Positions 58,509 through 64,000 of a stretch of 64,000 nucleotides of DNA are shown piece by piece. Each line of letters opens with the position of its first letter. Positions within the stretch are counted from its first letter, which is position 1. Location of the stretch: positions 496,001-560,000 of the forward strand of contig NZ_JATM01000001.1 in NCBI RefSeq assembly GCF_002003665.1. The letters are read 5' to 3'. The notes below the pieces were generated by a model, which worked only from the letters and a program-made list of their open reading frames with translations, was not told the DNA's origin and searched no databases. The position numbers were made by a program, and so were the translations under genes. The DNA is from Bombella intestini (GTDB lineage Bacteria; Pseudomonadota; Alphaproteobacteria; Acetobacterales; Acetobacteraceae).

Positions 58509-58815
58509 TAGGGGCACCCTGCGTTACTGATCTACCGTTAACACTCTCCCGCAACAAACGAGACGGACGGAAAAACGGTACACGCCGTGCCGAGATGACG
58601 GCTTCCTCCCCCGTAAGGGGATTCCGCCCCAGACGAGGCGCTTTATCCCGCACGGCAAACGTTCCAAAGCCGCTGATTTTCAACGACTTACCCTGTTCAA
58701 GCGTCTGGACAAACAGCTCGAACATTTCCTCCAGAAACAGGATGGCCTGCTGCCGGGAAAAGCCATGCTCCCCCTGAAGGAGCTCTATCAGATCAGCGCG
58801 TGCAATTGTCTCCAT
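58495..58815 (-). CDS. ihfA: Integration host factor subunit alpha
   Basis: Sequence-specific DNA-bending protein, heterodimer with IhfB. In 106 residues: ETIARADLIELLQ start, DNA-bending signature SGFGTFAVRDKAPRLGRNP and the C-terminal RRVPFFRPSRLLRE. The start METIARADL is set by homology; the ribosome-binding site is poor and an in-frame extension to 58851 is probably untranslated. A terminator lies upstream, so ihfA likely has its own promoter. It overlaps the MerR-type gene. Confidence 0.95.
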   Translation of the reverse strand: METIARADLIELLQGEHGFSRQQAILFLEEMFELFVQTLEQGKSLKISGFGTFAVRDKAPRLGRNPLTGEEAVISARRVPFFRPSRLLRESVNGRSVTQGAPNDFH

Positions 58816-58854
58816 AATGAGAAAACGTATCACGAGCCATCTAATTAGCACACT

Positions 58855-58890
58855 GAAAAAACGAAATCCCCTGCATATAAATCAGGGGAT
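58855..58890 (-). terminator. Terminator between fabH and ihfA
   Basis: ATCCCCTG-ATTTATATG-CAGGGGAT (8-bp perfect stem, minus strand), then TTCGTTTTTT. It should end most yceD-to-fabH transcripts before ihfA. Confidence 0.8.
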
Positions 58891-58922
58891 CTCATAAGTA
58901 TCTTACCAGAAACTGAACAGTC

Positions 58923-59918
58923 TCACATTCTTATGAGTGCTGAACCCCATGTAAGACCACCGCCCAGAGCCTCCATCAGGACCAGATCACCCTGCTTGAT
59001 CCGCCCATCCCGCACAGCTTCATCCAATGCCAATGGAATAGAAGCAGCAGAGGTGTTGGCGTGGCGATCCACCGTCACTACGACCCGATCCGATGGCAAA
59101 GAAAGCTTCTTGGCCATGCCATCAATAATTCTTAGATTCGCCTGATGTGGCACCATCCACTGAATATCTGTCCCCTTAAGACCGTTAGTCTCCAAGGCTT
59201 CATCAACAGCAGCAGCCAGATTGACGACAGCATGACGGAATACCTCCCGCCCGTGCATCTTCAGAGCTACCTTGCCGGATGTACAGCCAACGGCCCCATC
59301 AACATAAAGGAGGTCCCCAAGCCGCCCATCTGCATGAAGGTGAGTCGACAATATGCCTTCACCCTCATCAGCGCCTGCCTCTAGCAGGACAGCGCCCGCA
59401 CCATCACCAAACAGAACGCAGGTAGACCGGTCTTCCCAATCCAGCAGACGGGAAAACACCTCCACGCCAATCACCATAATACGCTTGGCCTGACCCGAGC
59501 GGATCATGGAATCACCAATCGTCAGAGCATAAACGAAGCCGGAACAGGCCGCACTGACATCAAAACCAAAGCCCCGTTCCATACCCAGAGCCGCTTGAAC
59601 ACGCACAGCAACTGACGGGAAAACCTGATCCGGCGTTGATGTCGCCACAATGACGGCATCAACATCGCTAGCTGCTTTACCGGCGTGATCTAGGGCCCTC
59701 TGCGCTGCCTTATGAGCAAGTGAAACGGCCGTCTCATCCCCTGAGACGATATGACGCTGCTGGATTCCCGTTCTGGTCCGTATCCACTCATCTGATGTAT
59801 CAAGATTGAACTCAGCAGCCAGCTCGTCATTACTGAAAGCACGCTGCGGAAGAGCACTGCCGACACCTATCAGACGGGCACCCGTTACCTTGTTCCGGGA
59901 CTGTTTATCCTGCGCCAT
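58923..59918 (-). CDS. fabH: 3-oxoacyl-[ACP] synthase III
   Basis: Condenses acetyl-CoA with malonyl-ACP to start fatty acid synthesis. The 331-residue product has the catalytic cysteine in FDVSAACSGFVYAL, histidine in VPHQANLRIIDG and asparagine in DRHANTSAASIP. It starts ten bases after plsX, in the standard plsX-fabH pair linking phospholipid and fatty-acid synthesis. Confidence 0.97.
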   Translation of the reverse strand: MAQDKQSRNKVTGARLIGVGSALPQRAFSNDELAAEFNLDTSDEWIRTRTGIQQRHIVSGDETAVSLAHKAAQRALDHAGKAASDVDAVIVATSTPDQVFPSVAVRVQAALGMERGFGFDVSAACSGFVYALTIGDSMIRSGQAKRIMVIGVEVFSRLLDWEDRSTCVLFGDGAGAVLLEAGADEGEGILSTHLHADGRLGDLLYVDGAVGCTSGKVALKMHGREVFRHAVVNLAAAVDEALETNGLKGTDIQWMVPHQANLRIIDGMAKKLSLPSDRVVVTVDRHANTSAASIPLALDEAVRDGRIKQGDLVLMEALGGGLTWGSALIRM

Positions 59919-59927
59919 ATGAAGACG

Positions 59928-61031
59928 TCACTCCTGCTCTTTATTCTCTCCAGACTGCCCCAGCATACCCAGCTGGTCCAGACGGTGGCGGATCTTGTCG
60001 TTCAGACGATTCTCTACAGCGTCTATAGCGACATCCACAGCAGAGGCGAAACCTTCCGCATCGGCTCCGCCATGTGACTTCACAACGATGCCATTCAGCC
60101 CCACAAACACAGCACCGTTATAGCGACTGGGGTCAATCCATTCCTTCATCCGGCGCAAACCGGGGCGCACCAGAATATAACCAAGTTTGGTCAGCCAGTT
60201 GCTCATGAACACACTTCTGAGCAATCCGAATGCCAGCTTTAGCGCACCCTCACCCGTCTTCAGTGCAACATTGCCCGTGAAACCATCCGTCACGACAACA
60301 TCGGTCACGCCTGCAGTGATATCGTGGCCTTCTACGAAGCCATAAAAACGATCCGACAGAACGCTGTCCCGCAGCCGCTCTGCAGCTTGTTTCAGACGCT
60401 CATCACCCTTCAGCTCTTCCGAACCGACATTAAGCAGACCGATACTGGGTGCTTTGAGGGACAAAGCAGCCTGTGCAAAGGCCTCGCCCATGATGGCGAA
60501 CTCGACCAGATTACGAGCATCACAAACGATATTTGCACCAAGGTCGAGCATGACGACATCGCCACGAGCCGATGGCTGAACCGCCGCCATAGCTGGACGT
60601 GAAATACCGGGAAGAGCCTTAACAATGATCTTTGCCAGCGCAAGCATGGCACCGCTATTACCGGCAGAAACAACGCCCCGCGCTTCGCCAGAAGCTACAG
60701 CTTCCATGGCAATCCGCATAGACGATCCCCGTACACGGAGGGCCGCAGTAGGCTTCATCTCCATAGGGATACTCTCCGGCGCATGGCGCACGGTGCATAG
60801 AGCTGAAAGTTTAGGATAATTCGTAAGCGATGCGTTCAGCACCTTCTCATCACCGATGAGAAGAATCCGGATTTCTGGGTGACGGATAGCCGCCATCTCC
60901 AATCCGGCAAGAACGATCCCGGGGGCGTTGTCTCCCCCCATGGCATCAACGGCCAGGGTAAAAGGAGCTGGAGAATGTGCAGTCTGTTTTTCGACTCCAC
61001 CCTCAGCTCTAACGCCAGACGCCTCCGTCAT
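59928..61031 (-). CDS. plsX: Phosphate acyltransferase PlsX
   Basis: Converts acyl-ACP to acyl-phosphate for phosphatidic acid synthesis. The 367-residue product carries AVDAMGGDNAPGIVLAGLEMA at about 28-48, SAGNSGAMLALAKI, and the C-terminal VDVAIDAVENRLNDKI. An about 25-residue polar N-terminal leader precedes the conserved region; a GGGGG-rich sequence lies upstream of the ATG, but no clean ribosome-binding site. It follows rpmF and a terminator by about 100 bases. Confidence 0.95.
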   Translation of the reverse strand: MTEASGVRAEGGVEKQTAHSPAPFTLAVDAMGGDNAPGIVLAGLEMAAIRHPEIRILLIGDEKVLNASLTNYPKLSALCTVRHAPESIPMEMKPTAALRVRGSSMRIAMEAVASGEARGVVSAGNSGAMLALAKIIVKALPGISRPAMAAVQPSARGDVVMLDLGANIVCDARNLVEFAIMGEAFAQAALSLKAPSIGLLNVGSEELKGDERLKQAAERLRDSVLSDRFYGFVEGHDITAGVTDVVVTDGFTGNVALKTGEGALKLAFGLLRSVFMSNWLTKLGYILVRPGLRRMKEWIDPSRYNGAVFVGLNGIVVKSHGGADAEGFASAVDVAIDAVENRLNDKIRHRLDQLGMLGQSGENKEQE

Positions 61032-61076
61032 GAGTGCAGCCCCCAGAAAATCCTTGTTTTCCTGCCTAAGCAGGAC

Positions 61077-61113
61077 ACAAAAAATGCAACCCCGGACTAA
61101 AAGTCCGGGGCTT
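61077..61113 (-). terminator. Terminator after rpmF
   Basis: CCCCGGACT (61090-61098) and AGTCCGGGG (61102-61110) form a perfect 9-bp stem with a three-base loop. On the minus strand TTGCATTTTTT follows. It sits between rpmF and plsX, so plsX may be partly uncoupled from ribosomal protein expression. Confidence 0.75.
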
Positions 61114-61136
61114 TATCCAATTAAGGATACAGACTA

Positions 61137-61343
61137 TCAGGCGCGGACAGCTGTCTTCAGGGCACGGCCCTCTGCGCTGACAACCTCACGGCCATCATAA
61201 TGGCCGCAATGGCTGCATACATGATGCGGGCGCTTCATTTCGCCGCAGTTTGCACATTCAGCGTGCGCCTCAATACGAAGAGCCTGATGGCTGCGACGCA
61301 TGCCACGACGGGACGGCGTAGTCTTTCTCTTGGGGACGGCCAT
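61137..61343 (-). CDS. rpmF: 50S ribosomal protein L32
   Basis: Small zinc-binding ribosomal protein of 68 residues. [19 protein letters not shown] is the family start, and the paired cysteines CANC and CSHC (about 31-46) are the zinc ribbon, so this is the zinc-containing form. Placed between yceD and plsX, as in most proteobacteria. A long structured leader precedes it. Confidence 0.96.
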   Translation of the reverse strand: MAVPKRKTTPSRRGMRRSHQALRIEAHAECANCGEMKRPHHVCSHCGHYDGREVVSAEGRALKTAVRA

Positions 61344-61443
61344 GGGTTTCTGCCTCTCACTGGGTTGCGTATCCGGCTTCTGCTACCGCACGGCGCGGCC
61401 TCAAGCCAGAGAAATCTCACTAGGTGTTCACCACCGCCATAAG

Positions 61444-61516
61444 CCACGGTGCTCAGGCGTGGGGCTCTAGCAGAGAGAATAACTCTCTGCAAGCCATCAA
61501 TGCCACTACGGCATTG
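61444..61516 (-). promoter_or_regulatory. Stacked hairpins and candidate promoter in the yceD-rpmF gap
   Basis: Three inverted repeats follow each other on the minus strand: CAATGCC-GTAGT-GGCATTG (61498-61516), GCAGAGAG-TTATT-CTCTCTGC (61470-61490) and CCACG/CGTGG (61444-61462). The second coincides with the spacer of a possible promoter, TTGCAG (61487-61492) and TAGAGC (61464-61469) with 17 bases between. The remaining 100 bases up to rpmF show nothing I can name. Confidence 0.5.
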
Positions 61517-61564
61517 CTCCTTGCCTCCCGCCTTTAACAGAAGGCTAGAGGAATTACCACTCCC

Positions 61565-62164
61565 TTACGGCTCTTTCCGTAATTTTTTCAGTACATCAAA
61601 CGGATTTTCTCGGGCAGTATCACGGCGTGCATCCAGCTCATCATCAGACGGCGTGACCTCTACAAATGTCTCCAGCCCAGCCCCTGCCCGGCGGGGATAA
61701 GGGGTGAGGCATAAAGCCAACTGTTCGGCTGCCGCCTCGCCTAGGTCAATCATACGGCCATCGTAGGGGATATCATCAGCATCCTCCTGAAGGAGTGCCT
61801 CAATATCAATATCCTCATCATCAGGCATCTCAGAGGCTGGAACGAAACGCAGGCTGAAAGGCTCATCAATCACTTCTTCCACCGGTTCACCCGTAATGAT
61901 GCAGGCCTGTTCCAACCGCGCCTGAATATGCCCCTCTGCCAGAACGATATTCTCGGCCCCCCGCTTGAGGTCAAAGGTACAGGAAAGCCGGTCCAGAGAC
62001 AGCAGACCAAAACGCTTCCGCAGCCCCTCTCTCTCCTCCGCATTAGCTTCCACATGCTCCCTGAGGGGACGGCCTGTCTTTGCCAAAGGAATGCGATGCG
62101 AAAATTCCGGCGTACTCTTTCCTTCAGACTGTGCTCCAGCGTCTGCTTTTCCTCCAGATGACAT
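61565..62164 (-). CDS. yceD: DUF177/YceD-family protein
   Basis: A 199-residue acidic protein. The conserved C-terminal part, IDLGEAAAEQLALCLTPYPR and NPFDVLKKLRK, is the YceD/DUF177 signature, and ARLEQACIITGEPVEEVID is the N-terminal cysteine-containing motif. Homologues associate with 23S rRNA precursors and rpmF. The start MSSGGKAD is supported by GGGAGG nine bases upstream. Confidence 0.9.
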   Translation of the reverse strand: MSSGGKADAGAQSEGKSTPEFSHRIPLAKTGRPLREHVEANAEEREGLRKRFGLLSLDRLSCTFDLKRGAENIVLAEGHIQARLEQACIITGEPVEEVIDEPFSLRFVPASEMPDDEDIDIEALLQEDADDIPYDGRMIDLGEAAAEQLALCLTPYPRRAGAGLETFVEVTPSDDELDARRDTARENPFDVLKKLRKEP

Positions 62165-62355
62165 GATGACCTCCCGGTAATTCCATAATGTGCCTCTTTC
62201 AGAAGGAGGCATGGCTGTGAAGTCAAGGTAAAACTGTGTTGACTGAAGTGCTTAGGGATGACGGACCACGAAAAAGATTGACATACCGCCCTCTCTGAGG
62301 CACCGGAAAGAGCACGTACGGCTTGCCCGCATACTATCAGGACAGTTTGCCCTTC

Positions 62356-62976
62356 ATGACCAGCTTTTCTACTGCCGCCACCTCGGACAAGAGCACCCGT
62401 TTTCTCCGTCTGACCCGCCTCATGGCAACGCATCGCCGTTGTTGGACGGGCCTACTGGCTGGGGGAATACTCATGCTCAGCGGTTGTGAAGCCATCAGCC
62501 CCCCTCCTATTCCTCGTGGGGCACTGATTGAGAAACTGGATTATGACCAGCTTGTCCTCAATTCCAGCACTCAGAATGATGCGCTGAGCATTCTAGGCTC
62601 TCCAACGGCGCATGCGACCTTCAATGACAACACATGGATCTACATCTCCATGACGAAGGACCTTGTCCCGCTGGCTCATCCTGTCGTGGATAAACAACAG
62701 ATTCTGGTGCTGAACTTCGACAACGCGGGCGTTCTCCGCAAAATGAATGTGCTGAATAAGCACGATGCCATCCGTGTCTCCATGGCGGGCGGTGCTACCC
62801 CAACACCGGGAACGCATATTTCCGTTATTCAGGAACTGCTGGGTAACGTTGGCCGCTACAACCCGATGAGCAGCATGGGCAGCACGTTCGGCGGGCTGGG
62901 AGGCAGCGGTATGGGCGCTGGCCCGATGAGTGGTCAGGGAACCGGTAACGGTGGCGTTGGCAACTCAATGCCCTGA
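62356..62976 (+). CDS. bamE: Outer-membrane assembly lipoprotein BamE-like
   Basis: A SmpA/OmlA-type lipoprotein of the BAM complex. From the chosen start it has 206 residues. GLLAGGILMLSGC is a signal peptide ending in a lipobox Cys. The core runs from RGALIEKLDYDQLVLNSST, with DALSILGSPTAHATFNDNTWIYIS and LVLNFDNAGVLRKMNVL as usual for BamE. The C-terminus is a Gly/Met/Ser-rich flexible tail (GGLGGSGMGAGPMSGQG). The start is uncertain: an in-frame TTG at 62323 and an ATG at 62422 are alternatives. Divergent from yceD. Confidence 0.88.
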   Translation: MTSFSTAATSDKSTRFLRLTRLMATHRRCWTGLLAGGILMLSGCEAISPPPIPRGALIEKLDYDQLVLNSSTQNDALSILGSPTAHATFNDNTWIYISMTKDLVPLAHPVVDKQQILVLNFDNAGVLRKMNVLNKHDAIRVSMAGGATPTPGTHISVIQELLGNVGRYNPMSSMGSTFGGLGGSGMGAGPMSGQGTGNGGVGNSMP

Positions 62977-63042
62977 TTCCCCAGCGGGATAACAAAGCAC
63001 AGGGAGGACGAATCCTCATCCAACGAGGCCCCCCTCCCTCTC

Positions 63043-63588
63043 CTACAGCCCATCAGGAAGCTGACTAACCTGTTCGGCGGCACGGAGAACTCGGCGGAAA
63101 CCATCAACGGCATTGCCATCAACCTGCCGATAAGCCAGTGTCAACACTGTGCGGATGGCCATAAAGAGCTCCGCTTCCAGCCGTCTTCCTTCATTTGTTA
63201 AGAAAACAGGCCGTTTGCGCCGGTCAGCACCGTCTTGCCGTTGCTCGACTAGCCTTTTCCCCTTGAGCTCCCCCAGTGCCCGCCCCAGTGACTGCTTGGT
63301 AATGCCGAGACGCCTGCAAAGCTCACTGGGCAACAACCCCTCATGACTGCCCAACAGGAACATAATCCGATGATGGGCGGGCCCTAGACCATGGGCATCT
63401 AGCCCACTCTCACACGCAACAGAAAGGGAACGCCAAAGCGAGAGAAAGCCTTCAAAAGACTGCCTGATGGAATGTTCTCTCAGGTACAGATGCGCATCGA
63501 CCATGGTTCGTGTGTCATTCTGTGCCACCGTCTTGCTCCTGCTGTTTTTCACACGCTCATCCACATTCAGCATACGCTTCCCAGCCAT
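63043..63588 (-). CDS. MarR-family transcriptional regulator
   Basis: Winged-helix regulator of up to 181 residues. The MarR core is LGPAHHRIMFLLGSHEGLLPSELCRRLGITKQSLGRALGELKGKRLVEQRQDGADRRKRPVFLTNEGRRL (about 68-138), with the wing D-G-A-D-R-R. The effector and targets are unknown. The N-terminal 25 residues are poorly conserved, and several later Met codons are possible starts. Divergent from rpsU. Confidence 0.85.
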   Translation of the reverse strand: MAGKRMLNVDERVKNSRSKTVAQNDTRTMVDAHLYLREHSIRQSFEGFLSLWRSLSVACESGLDAHGLGPAHHRIMFLLGSHEGLLPSELCRRLGITKQSLGRALGELKGKRLVEQRQDGADRRKRPVFLTNEGRRLEAELFMAIRTVLTLAYRQVDGNAVDGFRRVLRAAEQVSQLPDGL

Positions 63589-63781
63589 GAGGAGCCATCA
63601 AACATACGAAATAATCCACAGATAAAGTAGCTCTTCAGTATTTCCATCTTCAGAAACTATTGTCTCACGTTTTGGAGTATGATAGGCCACTTCACACTGT
63701 AATCGGATCCGCGTCCTTCAATGGGTGATGCTACAGACACCGCTCGGGAAGGATCAGAACCCCAAAGGAGATGACGACACC

Positions 63782-63985
63782 GTGCAGGTTCTCGTTCGTG
63801 ACAATAATGTTGATCAGGCGCTGAAAGCCCTTAAGAAGAAAATGCAGCGCGAAGGCGTCTTCCGTGAGATGAAGCTCCGTCGCCACTTTGAAAAGCCGTC
63901 CGAGCGCCGCGCTCGTGAGGTTGCCGAGGCAGTCCGCCGCGCTCGCAAGATGGAGCGTAAGCGTCTGGAGCGCGAAGGCTTCTAA
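63782..63985 (+). CDS. rpsU: 30S ribosomal protein S21
   Basis: Small basic ribosomal protein of 67 residues, the usual length. It starts [19 protein letters not shown] with the GTG at 63782, preceded by AAAGGAG at about ten bases. The upstream in-frame ATG at 63725 is unlikely to be used. The basic [20 protein letters not shown] tail is typical. The 190-base gap from the MarR gene contains TATGAT at 63678-63683, a possible -10 box, but no matching -35 was found. Confidence 0.97.
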   Translation: MQVLVRDNNVDQALKALKKKMQREGVFREMKLRRHFEKPSERRAREVAEAVRRARKMERKRLEREGF

Positions 63986-64000
63986 GTTTAGCCTGTTCGT

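Noticed and set aside
62260-62300. TTGACA at about 62278 considered as a bamE promoter
   Set aside because: No acceptable -10 box at 15-19 bases downstream.

Overview
The window looks like ordinary chromosomal core DNA of an alphaproteobacterium, most likely an acetic acid bacterium (Acetobacteraceae). The evidence is gene order rather than any marker: the yceD-rpmF-plsX-fabH-ihfA-merR block, the tig-clpP-clpX-lon-hupB block, the birA-coaX-rnj-proS-lolC-lolD-dnaE block, the bolA/J-domain/cobS/cobT block and an Rrf2-controlled sufBCDS-T-A operon. A Tat-exported sugar lactonase fits a periplasmic sugar oxidiser. The genus cannot be fixed from this sequence. No insertion sequence, prophage, CRISPR array or plasmid gene was seen. 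Coding density is high and no gene-free gap exceeds about 300 bases.

Layout. 1-8.1 kb (mostly minus): a partial nitronate monooxygenase coupled to aspartokinase; ubiG (plus); then a lactonase, a DUF2147 protein, glutaredoxin, ComF, a phosphohexomutase and galU. 8.2-14.7 kb: tRNA-Leu(GAG), lipB, a LolA-like lipoprotein, bolA, a J-domain protein, the cobaltochelatase genes cobS and cobT, and an unknown secreted protein. 14.7-24.8 kb: one long minus-strand operon covering biotin ligase, pantothenate kinase, RNase J, ProRS, lipoprotein release and DNA polymerase III alpha, headed by tRNA-Val. 24.8-31.7 kb: proteostasis genes hupB, lon, clpX, clpP and tig plus tRNA-Leu(UAG). 31.8-37.6 kb: NAD(P)HX repair, a CopD-like membrane protein, a DEAD-box helicase with a very long basic tail, and an RNA methyltransferase. 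37.6-43.7 kb: the SUF iron-sulfur operon. 43.8-56.5 kb: a DUF445 protein, a divergent PEP-carboxylase-like protein, a fluoride-type ClC antiporter behind a fluoride riboswitch, fusA, rpmB, an Atm1-like ABC exporter, a Nudix protein, an AI-2E-family permease and tRNA-Pro. 56.6-64 kb: a MerR-type protein with a huge repeat-containing coiled coil, ihfA, fabH, plsX, rpmF, yceD, bamE, a MarR regulator and rpsU.

The most interesting items are: (1) a fluoride riboswitch, with a hairpin at the start codon, in front of a CLC-F-type gene; (2) a full-length PEP carboxylase homologue whose catalytic motifs look altered; (3) a MerR-family protein enlarged by three near-identical 39-residue coiled-coil repeats; (4) a perfect palindrome between the -35 and -10 boxes of the suf promoter; (5) long, basic, low-complexity N-terminal tails on both Lon and a DEAD-box helicase; (6) a LolA-fold protein carrying its own lipobox. 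All calls come from reading the sequence; no database search or folding program was run.
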